This document shows positions 48,399 to 56,896 of a stretch of DNA of 64,000 bases, piece after piece (within the stretch, counting starts at the first letter, position 1; each line of letters begins with the position of its first letter). Below the pieces are notes generated by a model that had not been told where the DNA came from, did not search any database, and saw only the letters and a list, made by a program, of their open reading frames with translations. This DNA is from Agrococcus beijingensis (GTDB lineage Bacteria > Actinomycetota > Actinomycetes > Actinomycetales > Microbacteriaceae). The stretch spans positions 1,469,778 to 1,533,777 of the forward strand of contig NZ_CP132360.1 of assembly GCF_030758955.1 (NCBI RefSeq), read 5' to 3'. The position numbers were made by a program, and so were the translations under genes.

Positions 48399-48958
48399 CC
48401 GAGCCGTTCGGGCCTCGGCGCTGGCTGATCGCCGACGCGGTGCGGGTGCTCGGCGCGCTGTCGGTGCCGCTCGCCTGGGCGCTGGTCGACGCCACGGCGG
48501 CCGCGGTGCTGCTGCTCGTGCTCGGCGGCGCCGTGGTGGCCCGCACGGCGCGGCTGCCGCAGCCGGTCGACACGGCCGTGCAGCTCGTGCTGCTCGCCGC
48601 GGGCTGGTTCGCGGCGCTCGGCGCCTACGACGCCATCCCGGGGCTCGACCTCGCCACCCACGTCGCGGCGGGCGCGGCGCTCGGCCTGCTCGCCCGGGCG
48701 CTGCTGCTGCGCGCCCGGCTGCTGCCCGACGGCCGCGGTCGCTGCCGCGCCACCGCCCGCATCCTGCACACGACCACGGCGGTCATCGCGCTGGGCCTCC
48801 TCTGGGAGCTCGGCGAGTGGGCGGGCCACATCGGCGTCTCGAGCGCGATCGGCGTCGGCTACGAGGACACGCTGAGCGACCTGGTCGCCGACCTGGTCGG
48901 CGCCGCGGTGGCGGTGTCGGCGTGGGAGCTCGTCGCGCGGCGCCGTCGAGCGAGCTAG
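48395..48958 (+). CDS. DUF2238/YjdF-like membrane protein
   Basis: Membrane protein of 187 residues with five or six helices. The conserved tail reads ALGLLWELGEWAGHIGV, then GYEDTLSDLVADLVGAAVAV: an acidic motif (E..EW, D..SD..AD) inside membrane helices that resembles the DUF2238 family. The start overlaps the glycosyltransferase stop (ATGA), suggesting joint action at the membrane. Its stop codon shares a CTAG with the convergent desulfurase stop. Function unknown. Confidence 0.75.
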   Translation: MTEPFGPRRWLIADAVRVLGALSVPLAWALVDATAAAVLLLVLGGAVVARTARLPQPVDTAVQLVLLAAGWFAALGAYDAIPGLDLATHVAAGAALGLLARALLLRARLLPDGRGRCRATARILHTTTAVIALGLLWELGEWAGHIGVSSAIGVGYEDTLSDLVADLVGAAVAVSAWELVARRRRAS

Positions 48959-50082
48959 AGCGAGCGTGCCCGCGCGATCGCCGTCGGCAGCGCGGCGAGC
49001 AGCACGTCGACCTCGGCGGCGGTCGTCGTGCGGCCGAGCGAGAGGCGCAGCGGCGCGACGCCCTCGAGGCCGCACGCGCGCACCACGTGCGACTCGCGCG
49101 ACACCCCGGCCGAGCAGGCCGAGCCGTTCGAGACGGCGAAGCCGCCCTCGTCGAGCAGGAACTGCAGCGCCTCGCCCTGCGCCCCCTCGACCACCAGGTG
49201 CGCGATGTGCGGCAGCCGCTCCTCGGCGGCCAGCAGCCGCACCCCCGGAAGGGGTGCGACGGCCGTGCGGATGCGCTCCGTCAAGCCGTGCAGGCGCGTC
49301 GCCTCGGTCTCGAGCTCGGCGAGCGCCTCCTCGGCGGCGAGCGCGAACAGCGACGCCCCGAGCGCATCCTGCGTGCCGGAGCGGAGCCCTCGCTGCTGCC
49401 CGCCCCCGTGGTGCAGCGCCTCCAGCCGCGCGTCGCGGCGCACGACGAGCGCACCGACGCCATGGGGGCCGCCGATCTTGTGGCTCGCGACGCTCAGGAG
49501 CGAGGCGCCGGTCTCGGCGAACCGCAGCGGCAGGTGCCCGAACGCGCCTACGGCGTCGAGGTGCAGGGGCACGCCCGCGCGAGCGGACGCATCCGCCACC
49601 GCCTGCACCGGCTGCAGCGACCCGACCTCGTTGCTGGCGACCAGCATCGTCGCGACGGCAGCGCCCGGCAGCGCGGCGGCGAACGCCTCGGCGTCGGTCA
49701 CGGCGCGGCCGTCGACCGGGATCCAGCGCGGCTCGGCCCCCTGCCGCGCGAGCCACTCGACCGCGTCGAGTGTCGCGTGATGCTCGGCGACCGGCACGAC
49801 GAGCGCACCGGGGCCGTCGGCGCCGCCGGCTGCGCGCGCCGCCCACCAGGTGCCCTTCAGCGCCAGGTTGATCGACTCGGTGCCGCCGGAGGTGAGCACG
49901 ATCTCGGTCGGGTGCGCGCCCAGGGCTGCGGCGAGGCGCTCGCGCGCGTCCTCGAGGACGGCGCGGGCACGCTGGCCCTCGCGGTGCGTCGACGCGGGAT
50001 TGGCCAGCGGCGCCGCCGTCGCGAGCGCGCGGCGCACCGAATCCCGCATGGGGGTCGCCGCGGCGTGATCGAACTGGTGCAC
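48955..50082 (-). CDS. Cysteine desulfurase (NifS/IscS type)
   Basis: PLP enzyme of 375 residues converting cysteine to alanine and enzyme-bound persulfide for tRNA thiolation or Fe-S assembly. Motifs are HQFDHAAATPMRDSVR, LTSGGTESINLALKG, the PLP lysine in SVASHKIGGPHGVGALVV, GQQRGLRSGTQ and the catalytic cysteine in VSNGSACSAGVSRESHV. The short loop around that cysteine places it in the IscS-like group. GTG at 50082 is used by family alignment and lies 8 bases after TAGGGT. With mnmA nearby on the same strand, tRNA thiolation is the likely main job. Confidence 0.93.
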   Translation of the reverse strand: MHQFDHAAATPMRDSVRRALATAAPLANPASTHREGQRARAVLEDARERLAAALGAHPTEIVLTSGGTESINLALKGTWWAARAAGGADGPGALVVPVAEHHATLDAVEWLARQGAEPRWIPVDGRAVTDAEAFAAALPGAAVATMLVASNEVGSLQPVQAVADASARAGVPLHLDAVGAFGHLPLRFAETGASLLSVASHKIGGPHGVGALVVRRDARLEALHHGGGQQRGLRSGTQDALGASLFALAAEEALAELETEATRLHGLTERIRTAVAPLPGVRLLAAEERLPHIAHLVVEGAQGEALQFLLDEGGFAVSNGSACSAGVSRESHVVRACGLEGVAPLRLSLGRTTTAAEVDVLLAALPTAIARARSL

Positions 50083-50105
50083 GCTCCCCTACCCTAGAGC
50101 GCGTG
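50080..50105. promoter_or_regulatory. Overlapping divergent leaderless promoters (desulfurase and glgX)
   Basis: TACCCT (50090-50095) serves glgX, seven bases before its GTG. TAGGGT on the minus strand (50096-50091) serves the desulfurase, eight bases before its GTG. Both boxes are read from the same seven base pairs, TACCCTA. Confidence 0.6.
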
Positions 50106-52211
50106 GGGGATTCGAACGTTCGAGAGCGCGGGCTCGAGCCGACCCCCGGCGGCCACCGCCTCACCGTCTGGTCGAAGCACGCCACGGCGATGCAGCTGCG
50201 CGTGTTCGACCCGCACGACCCCGACTGGCTGCTGCACACGCTGCCGATGGAGCGGGTCGGCGACGACTTCACGATCGAGACCGAGCTGCTCGAGATCGGC
50301 ACGCCCTACGCGATCGGCGTCGAGGGCCCCACCGGCGCCGGCCACGCGTTCGACCCGCAGCGCAACGCCGTGCCGCCGCATGCGCGCGGCATCATCCGCA
50401 CCCCGCACGGCCAGCACCGGGCGACGGTCATCGACCCGACCTTCGACTGGGGCGGCGTCGGCCGGCCCGAGGTGCCCCTCGACCGCCAGGTGATCTACGA
50501 GGCGCACGTGAAGGGCCTCACGAAGCTGAGCCCGCACATGCCGACCGAGCTGCGCGGCACCTACGCGGGCCTCGCGCATCCGTCGACGATCGACTACCTG
50601 CAGCAGCTCGGCGTCACCACGGTGCAGCTGCTGCCGATCCACCTGTTCGTCTCCGAGCAGCGGCTGCTGCAGCAGGGCCGCGTCAACTACTGGGGCTACA
50701 ACACGCTCAGCTGGTTCGCCCCGCACGGGGCGTACGCGTCGCGCAACGCCCGCTTCGACGGCACCGGCGGCGTGCTGCGCGAGGTCAAGGGCATGATCCG
50801 CCTGCTGCACGAGGCGGGCATCCAGGTGTTCCTCGACGTCGTCTACAACCACACGTCCGAGGAGGGCATGGGCGGGCCGCCGTCGAGCCTGCGCCTGATC
50901 GACAACGCCTCGTACTACCGCGTCGGCGGCGACGGCGGGCTGGTCGACTGGACCGGCTGCGGCAACACCGTCGACTTCTCGGTGCCCGCGGCGCAGCAGC
51001 TGGTGCTCGACTCGCTGCGGTACTGGCGCAGCGAGTTCCAGATCGACGGCTTCCGCTTCGACCTGGCGACCACGCTCGGCAGGGGCGCCGACGGCGCCTA
51101 CGACCCCGAGCATCCGCTGCTCGAGCGCATCCTCGACGATCCCGCGCTGCAGGGCGCCACCATGATCGCGGAGCCCTGGGACATCGGGCCCGACGGCTGG
51201 AAGACCGGCAGGTTCCCGGGCGGCTACACCGAGTGGAACGACCGCTTCCGCGACACGGTGCGGCAGTTCTGGCTCAGCGACTACCGCTCCTTCCGGCACG
51301 GCGGCCAGGGCGCCACCGGCGTCGGACCGCTCGCCCACGCCGTGTCGGGCTCCGAGGGGCTGTTCGACTCCAGCCGCGGACCGCTCGCGAGCCTCAGCTT
51401 CATCACCGCGCACGACGGCTTCACGCTCGCCGACCTCGCCCGGTACGACCGCAAGCACAACGAGGCGAACGGCGAGGACAACCGCGACGGCGCCGACGAG
51501 AACCGCTCGTACAACCACGGGCTCGAGGGCCGCACCGACGACGTCGGCGTGCAGCTCGACCGGCGCAAGTCGATGCGCAACCTGCTGGGCACGCTGCTGG
51601 TGTCGGCCGGCGTGCCGATGCTGACGATGGGCGACGAGTTCGGCCGCACGCAGCGCGGCAACAACAACGCCTACTGCCAGGACTCGGCACTGACATGGAT
51701 GCGCTGGGAGCGGAAGGACTGGCAGGACGCGTTCCTCGCCCAGACCCGGCGCCTGCTGCAGCTGCGGCGCGAGCACCCGGCGCTGCGGCCGCTCGAGTAC
51801 GGCCAGGCCGGCCAGCGCATGGCCGGCAGCTCGAGGCTCGATTGGTTCAACGCGGCGGGCGCCGCGATGACGATCGACGACTGGGATCACTCGCACGACC
51901 GCACGATGCAGATGCTCGCCGAGTCGACGCCGGCCGAAGAGGACTACTCGCGGGTGCTGGTGGTCTTCCACGGCTCGCCGCGCGACACGATCGTCACGGC
52001 CCCGATGGCCGACGGCGCCACCGAGTACGAGCTGCTCTGGGACTCCGCGAGCGACCTGCTCGGCGACGAGCGGGTGACGCCCGGCGCGGGTGTGCTGATG
52101 GCCGCCATGAGCATGCGCGTCTACACGGTGCACGGGCTGCCGAGCGGCGGCGAGCCCGAGGCGACCGTGGTGCGGCTGCGGATCCCGCCGTCGCCGCCGA
52201 CCGCCGAGTAG
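50103..52211 (+). CDS. glgX: Glycogen debranching enzyme GlgX
   Basis: GH13 isoamylase-type enzyme of 702 residues hydrolysing alpha-1,6 branches left by phosphorylase. An N-terminal CBM48-like domain (residues 1-125) precedes the barrel. QVIYEAHVKGLTKLSPHMP and VVYNHTSEEGMGGP are family hallmarks. The catalytic nucleophile is in IDGFRFDLATTLG (about residue 320), the acid/base Glu357 in MIAEPWDIGPDGW and the third Asp in FITAHDGFTLADL (about 437). FRDTVRQFW matches GlgX/TreX. GTG at 50103 is set by the leaderless box. It converges on glgP, 33 bases apart. Confidence 0.95.
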   Translation: MGDSNVRERGLEPTPGGHRLTVWSKHATAMQLRVFDPHDPDWLLHTLPMERVGDDFTIETELLEIGTPYAIGVEGPTGAGHAFDPQRNAVPPHARGIIRTPHGQHRATVIDPTFDWGGVGRPEVPLDRQVIYEAHVKGLTKLSPHMPTELRGTYAGLAHPSTIDYLQQLGVTTVQLLPIHLFVSEQRLLQQGRVNYWGYNTLSWFAPHGAYASRNARFDGTGGVLREVKGMIRLLHEAGIQVFLDVVYNHTSEEGMGGPPSSLRLIDNASYYRVGGDGGLVDWTGCGNTVDFSVPAAQQLVLDSLRYWRSEFQIDGFRFDLATTLGRGADGAYDPEHPLLERILDDPALQGATMIAEPWDIGPDGWKTGRFPGGYTEWNDRFRDTVRQFWLSDYRSFRHGGQGATGVGPLAHAVSGSEGLFDSSRGPLASLSFITAHDGFTLADLARYDRKHNEANGEDNRDGADENRSYNHGLEGRTDDVGVQLDRRKSMRNLLGTLLVSAGVPMLTMGDEFGRTQRGNNNAYCQDSALTWMRWERKDWQDAFLAQTRRLLQLRREHPALRPLEYGQAGQRMAGSSRLDWFNAAGAAMTIDDWDHSHDRTMQMLAESTPAEEDYSRVLVVFHGSPRDTIVTAPMADGATEYELLWDSASDLLGDERVTPGAGVLMAAMSMRVYTVHGLPSGGEPEATVVRLRIPPSPPTAE

Positions 52212-52244
52212 GCGGCCGGCTGCGGCAGCGCCGGCGGCGCCGGC

Positions 52245-54785
52245 TCAGGCCTTGGCGTAGGCAACGAGGCCGAGCTCGGCGTCGTTCGCGAGCATCTCGT
52301 GCTTCGGCACGACCCGCACGGTGTAGCCGAACGTGCCCGCGATCGGCAGCTCGATGGCGGCCTCGAAGCGCCGCGCGGCGCTGTCGCCGCCCCGATCCTC
52401 GAGCGTGAACCGCCGGGTGTGGCGCAGCTCGCCCTCCTCCGACATCGCACCGGCGACCACCTCGACCGTGACGTCGTCGGGCGACAGCGCACCCAGGTCG
52501 AGGAAGGCCCGCACGCGCACCTGGTCGCCGACGATCGGCGGCACGTCGACGCCGTCGACCTCGACGTGGTGCACCGACACGCCTCCGAACGCCTGACGCA
52601 TCCGCCCCGTCCATGCGGCGAAGCCACGGCCGGCCTCAGCGGTGTCGGCACCGGCGATCGACGCCGCGCGCGCCGCCGGCGCGTAGAGCTCGCGCACGTA
52701 CTCGGCGAGCATCCGCTCGGCCGAGAGCTCGGGGCTCAGCGTCGCCAGCGTGTGGCGGATCGAGGCGATCCACGCCGTCGGCAGCCCGCGCTCGTCGCGG
52801 TCGTAGAAGCGCGGCGCCACCTGGTGCTCGATGATCTCGTACATGGCGTTCGCCTCGAACGCGTCGCGCTCGGCCGCATCCATCTGCTCGTGCGCCGAGG
52901 GGATCGCCCAGCCGTTCTGGCCGTCGAAGTACTCCTCCCACCAGCCGTCGAGGATCGAGAGGTTGAGCGAGCCGTTCAGCGCGGCCTTCATGCCGGAGGT
53001 GCCGCACGCCTCCAGCGGGCGCGGCGGGTTGTTGAGCCACACGTCGCAGCCCGGGTAGAGCGACTTGGCCATCGCGATGTCGTAGTTCTCGAGGAACACC
53101 AGCCGGCCGCGGATGTCGGGCTCCTGCGAGAAGCGCACCAGCTCCTGGATCAGCTGCTTGCCCGCCTCGTCGGCCGGGTGCGACTTGCCGGCGATGACCA
53201 GCTGCACCGGGCGCTCGGGGTCGGTCAGGATCGACCGCAGCCGCTCGCGGTCATGGAGCATGAGCGTGAGCCGCTTGTAGGTCGGCACGCGGCGGGCGAA
53301 GCCGATCGTCAGCACGTCGGGGTCGAGCATCCGGTCGATCCACGAGGGCGCCACGCCCTCGTTGCGCTCGTGCTTGCGGCGCGTGCGGGCGCGGGCCTCG
53401 TCGACCAGGTGCGCGCGCATCTCCCGCCGCACCGACCACAGCGTCTCGTCGCTCACCGCGTCGGAGCCCCAGTCGCAGCGGGCGGTGTCGAGCGTGCCGA
53501 GCTCGCGCTCGGCCAGGTGCTTGAGCGACGGCGAGGTCCAGGTGGGCGCGTGCACGCCGTTGGTGACCGAGGTGATCGGCACCTCCTCGACGTCGAAGCC
53601 CGGCCAGCGGTCCTGGAACATCGCGCGGCTGACAGCGCCGTGCAGCTTCGAGACACCGTTCGCGCGCTGCGCGATCGAGAAGCCCAGCTGCGCCATGTTG
53701 AAGATCGAGGGGTCGTCCTCGCGGCCGAGCGCGAGCACCCGCTCGACGTCGACGCCCGGCACGAGGTCGCCCGAGAGGTGCCTGCGCACCAGGTCGAGGT
53801 CGAACCGGTCGATGCCGGCGGGCACGGGCGTGTGCGTCGTGAAGACGGTGCCCGCGCGCACGACCGCGAGCGCCTCGTCGAACGTCAGTCCGGCCGAGGC
53901 GGAGAGCTGCGCGATGCGCTCGATGCCGAGGAAGCCCGCGTGCCCCTCGTTGGAGTGGAAGACGGTCGGCTCGGGAGCGCCGGTCAGCTCGCTGTAGACG
54001 GCCAGCGCCCGCACCCCGCCGATGCCGAGCAGCAGCTCCTGCTGCAGGCGATGCTCGCCGCCGCCGCCATAGAGCCGATCGGCGACGCCGCGCAGCTCGA
54101 GCTCGTTCTCGTGGATGTTCGTGTCGAGCAGCAGCAGCGGTACGCGGCCGATCGTCGCCTGCCAGATGCGGGCGTGCAGGGTGCGCGCACCCGGCAGCGC
54201 GAGCGCGACGGTCGCGTGCGTGCCGTCGGCGTTGCGCAGGATCGTCAGCGGCAGCCCGTCGGGATCGAGCACCGGGTACGACTCCTGCTGCCAGCCCTCG
54301 CGCGAGATGGCCTGCTTGAAGTAGCCGGCCTGGTAGAACAGCCCGACGCCGACGATCGGCACGCCCAGGTCGCTGGCGGCCTTCAGGTGGTCGCCGGCGA
54401 GGATGCCGAGGCCGCCGGAGTACTGCGGCAGCGCGCTGGTGATGCCGAACTCGGGAGAGAAGTAGGCGATCGCCTCGGGTGCGTCCTCGAGCGACTGGTA
54501 CCAGCGCGCCTGCGACAGGTAGTCGTCGAGGTCGTCGGCGAGCGCATCGACACGGCTGACGAACCCCTCGTCGTCCGCGAGCTGCCGCAGCCGCTCGGTG
54601 CCGACCCAGCCGAGCAGCTGCACCGGGTCGTGGCCGGTGGCGCGCCAGCCGTCGAGCGAGATCTCGCGGAACAGCTCGCGGGTCGGCTCGTGCCACGACC
54701 AGCGGAGGTTCGAGGCAAGCTGCTCGAGCCTGGCCAGGCGCTCGGGGAGGGACGTGCGGACGGTGAATCGGCGGATCGCTCTCAC
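52245..54785 (-). CDS. glgP: Alpha-glucan phosphorylase
   Basis: Releases glucose-1-phosphate from glycogen with inorganic phosphate (GT35). The 846-residue protein has the N-terminal DUF3417 domain (LARLEQLASNLRWSWHEP), AIAYFSPEFGITSALPQYSG and HSNEGHAGFLGIERI. The PLP site is EACGTSGMKAALNGSLNLS (Lys in GMKA). This is the short actinobacterial/thermophile type, not the allosteric MalP type. The C-terminal 120 residues (SVHHVEVDGVDVPPIVGD) form the extra beta domain of that type. GTG at 54785 lies 8 bases after TAGGCT. Divergent from glgE. Confidence 0.94.
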   Translation of the reverse strand: MRAIRRFTVRTSLPERLARLEQLASNLRWSWHEPTRELFREISLDGWRATGHDPVQLLGWVGTERLRQLADDEGFVSRVDALADDLDDYLSQARWYQSLEDAPEAIAYFSPEFGITSALPQYSGGLGILAGDHLKAASDLGVPIVGVGLFYQAGYFKQAISREGWQQESYPVLDPDGLPLTILRNADGTHATVALALPGARTLHARIWQATIGRVPLLLLDTNIHENELELRGVADRLYGGGGEHRLQQELLLGIGGVRALAVYSELTGAPEPTVFHSNEGHAGFLGIERIAQLSASAGLTFDEALAVVRAGTVFTTHTPVPAGIDRFDLDLVRRHLSGDLVPGVDVERVLALGREDDPSIFNMAQLGFSIAQRANGVSKLHGAVSRAMFQDRWPGFDVEEVPITSVTNGVHAPTWTSPSLKHLAERELGTLDTARCDWGSDAVSDETLWSVRREMRAHLVDEARARTRRKHERNEGVAPSWIDRMLDPDVLTIGFARRVPTYKRLTLMLHDRERLRSILTDPERPVQLVIAGKSHPADEAGKQLIQELVRFSQEPDIRGRLVFLENYDIAMAKSLYPGCDVWLNNPPRPLEACGTSGMKAALNGSLNLSILDGWWEEYFDGQNGWAIPSAHEQMDAAERDAFEANAMYEIIEHQVAPRFYDRDERGLPTAWIASIRHTLATLSPELSAERMLAEYVRELYAPAARAASIAGADTAEAGRGFAAWTGRMRQAFGGVSVHHVEVDGVDVPPIVGDQVRVRAFLDLGALSPDDVTVEVVAGAMSEEGELRHTRRFTLEDRGGDSAARRFEAAIELPIAGTFGYTVRVVPKHEMLANDAELGLVAYAKA

Positions 54786-54799
54786 GCGTCCAGAGCCTA
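54783..54799 (-). promoter_or_regulatory. Leaderless glgP promoter
   Basis: TAGGCT (54799-54794), eight bases, GTG. Confidence 0.55.
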
Positions 54800-54826
54800 G
54801 CGGCGCCCGCGCCGCGGCTGTGCACC

Positions 54827-54877
54827 CCGCGCCCACCGGGGCCTCTGTAGGCCCGCGCCCACCGAGGCCTCTGTAGG
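54827..54877. repeat. Tandem 25-bp duplication in the glgE promoter
   Basis: Copies at 54827-54851 and 54853-54877 match at 24 of 25 bases (one G/A change). Each ends CTCTGTAGG. In the second copy this becomes the TAGGTT -10 box of glgE; in the first it reads TAGGCC and lacks the final T. Confidence 0.85.
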
Positions 54878-54889
54878 TTGGGTGCCGTG
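54874..54889 (+). promoter_or_regulatory. Leaderless glgE promoter
   Basis: TAGGTT (54874-54879), seven bases, GTG at 54887. Confidence 0.6.
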
Positions 54890-56896
54890 GCGAACAAGCG
54901 CGAGATGGATGTCCTGTCCGGCCGGATCCCGGTGCTCGACCTGAGCCCCCAGCAGCCCGGCAATCGATTCCCCGCGAAGGCGGTGGTCGGCGACGTGGTG
55001 CCCTTCGAGGCGGCGGCGTTCCGTGAGGGCCACGATCGCATCGGCGTGACGCTGGTGCTCCGCTCCCCCTCCGGCGTCCGCGCCCGCGTGCCGATGCATC
55101 CGCTCAACGACGGCCTCGACCGCTGGCGCGCGCTCGCGCAGGTCTCCGAGCGGGGCCTCTGGCGCTGGCACGTCGAGGCGTGGGCCGACGAGTGGGCCAC
55201 CTGGCACCACAACGCAGAGATCAAGATCCCCGCAGGCATCGACACCGAGGTGATGGCGGCGCTCGGCGCGCAGCTGCTCGCCCGCGCCGCGCGCCAGTCG
55301 AAGGGCATGGACGCCACCCTGCTCGCGGGCGCCTCGAGCGCCCTCTCCAACCCTGCGGCGCCGATCATGCACCGCTGGGCCTCGGTCAACGACCCCGAGA
55401 TCCTGGCGGCCGTCGACCGGGCGCGCCCGAGGTCGCTCGTCACCGAGTCCGAGAAGCTGACGCTGCGCGTCGAGCGCACCCGCGCGGGCGTCGGCGCCTG
55501 GTACGAGCTCTTCCCCCGCTCGGAGGGCGCCGTGCAGCGCCCCGACGGCAGCTGGCAGTCGGGCACCTTCGCCACCGCCGCGAAGCGGCTTCCCGCCGTC
55601 AGGGCGATGGGCTTCGACGTGCTCTACCTGCCGCCCGTGCATCCGATCGGCGAGGTCAACCGCAAGGGCCCCAACAACACCCTGACGCCCCAGCCCGGCG
55701 ACCCCGGCTCCCCATGGGCGATCGGCTCGAAGGCGGGCGGGCACGACACCATCCACCCCGACCTCGGCACGATCGACGACTTCCGCGCCTTCGTGCGCGC
55801 GGCGGCGGATGCGGGGCTCGAGGTGGCCATGGACCTCGCCCTCCAGGCGGCCCCGGACCATCCGTGGGTGACCGAGCACCCGGAGTGGTTCACGACGCTG
55901 CCGGACGGCTCGATCGCCTTCGCCGAGAACCCGCCGAAGAAGTACCAGGACATCTACCCCGTCAACTTCGACAACGACCCCGCCGGGATCGTCGAGGAGG
56001 TGCTGCGGCTGCTCGACCACTGGATCGGCTGCGGCGTGCGCATCTTCCGCGTCGACAACCCGCACACGAAGCCCCTGTGGTTCTGGGAGCGCGTCATCCG
56101 CGACGTGAACAAGGAGCACGGCGACATCGTCTTCCTCGCCGAGGCCTTCACGCGCCCCGCGATGATGCAGGCGCTCGGGAAGGTCGGGTTCCAGCAGTCG
56201 TACACGTACTTCGCCTGGCGCAACACGAAGGCCGAGCTCGAGGAGTACCTGCGCGAGGTGACCGGGCCGCAGGCGGCGTGGTTCAAGCCTGCCTTCTGGG
56301 TCAACACGCCCGACATCCTCACCGAGTACCTGCAGTTCGGCGGCGTGCCGGCGTTCAAGGTGCGCGCCGCGATCGCCGCCACCGCGGTGCCGACCTGGGG
56401 CATGTACGCGGGCTACGAGCTCATCGAGGACGTCGCCCGGCCCGGGGCCGAGGAGGCGATCGACAACGAGAAGTACGAGTACAAGCCGCGCGACTGGGCG
56501 CAGGCCGAGCGCAACGGCACCACCATCGCGCCGTACATCGCGCGCCTCAACGAGATCCGTGCCGCCCACCCGGCGATCCGGCAGCTGTGGGCGCTCGACG
56601 TGCACTGGTCCGACGACGAGGCCGTGCTCGTCTACTCGAAGCACGTCGACGGCGCCTTCACCGAGTCGGGCGAGAGCGACACGATCATCGTGGTCGCGAA
56701 CGTCGACCCGCACTCGGCCAGGCAGACGACCGTGCACCTCGACCTGACGAAGCTCGGCATGCGCCCCGGCGACACGTTCGAGGCCCACGACCTCATCTCT
56801 GGCGAGACGTGGAGCTGGAGCGACCACAACTTCGTGCGCCTCGATGCCCACATCGAGCCCGCGCACGTCATCCACGTGCGACGATCGGCTGCATGA
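54887..56896 (+). CDS. glgE: Alpha-1,4-glucan:maltose-1-phosphate maltosyltransferase
   Basis: Extends alpha-glucan by transferring maltose from maltose-1-phosphate (GH13_3). Of 669 residues, the N-terminal DUF3416 domain covers about 1-190. The barrel holds VGAWYELFPRSEGAVQ and YLPPVHPIGEVNRKGPNN. The nucleophile is Asp390 in FRVDNPHTKPLWFWE and the acid/base Glu419 in VFLAEAFTRPAMM. FWVNTPDILTEYLQ and DNEKYEYKPRDW are diagnostic of GlgE rather than TreS. GTG at 54887 is set by the leaderless box. It overlaps glgB by 4 bases or 1 base. The enzymes making maltose-1-phosphate (TreS-Mak or GlgM) are not in the window. Confidence 0.95.
   Translation: MANKREMDVLSGRIPVLDLSPQQPGNRFPAKAVVGDVVPFEAAAFREGHDRIGVTLVLRSPSGVRARVPMHPLNDGLDRWRALAQVSERGLWRWHVEAWADEWATWHHNAEIKIPAGIDTEVMAALGAQLLARAARQSKGMDATLLAGASSALSNPAAPIMHRWASVNDPEILAAVDRARPRSLVTESEKLTLRVERTRAGVGAWYELFPRSEGAVQRPDGSWQSGTFATAAKRLPAVRAMGFDVLYLPPVHPIGEVNRKGPNNTLTPQPGDPGSPWAIGSKAGGHDTIHPDLGTIDDFRAFVRAAADAGLEVAMDLALQAAPDHPWVTEHPEWFTTLPDGSIAFAENPPKKYQDIYPVNFDNDPAGIVEEVLRLLDHWIGCGVRIFRVDNPHTKPLWFWERVIRDVNKEHGDIVFLAEAFTRPAMMQALGKVGFQQSYTYFAWRNTKAELEEYLREVTGPQAAWFKPAFWVNTPDILTEYLQFGGVPAFKVRAAIAATAVPTWGMYAGYELIEDVARPGAEEAIDNEKYEYKPRDWAQAERNGTTIAPYIARLNEIRAAHPAIRQLWALDVHWSDDEAVLVYSKHVDGAFTESGESDTIIVVANVDPHSARQTTVHLDLTKLGMRPGDTFEAHDLISGETWSWSDHNFVRLDAHIEPAHVIHVRRSAA

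Noticed and set aside
50104-50123. GGGGGATTCGAAC looks like the 3' end of a tRNA on the minus strand, and TCGAACGTTCGA like an SOS box
   Set aside because: No acceptor stem, anticodon arm or CCA partner is found, and the bases code the start of GlgX. The palindrome has no 4-base spacer, so it does not fit LexA.
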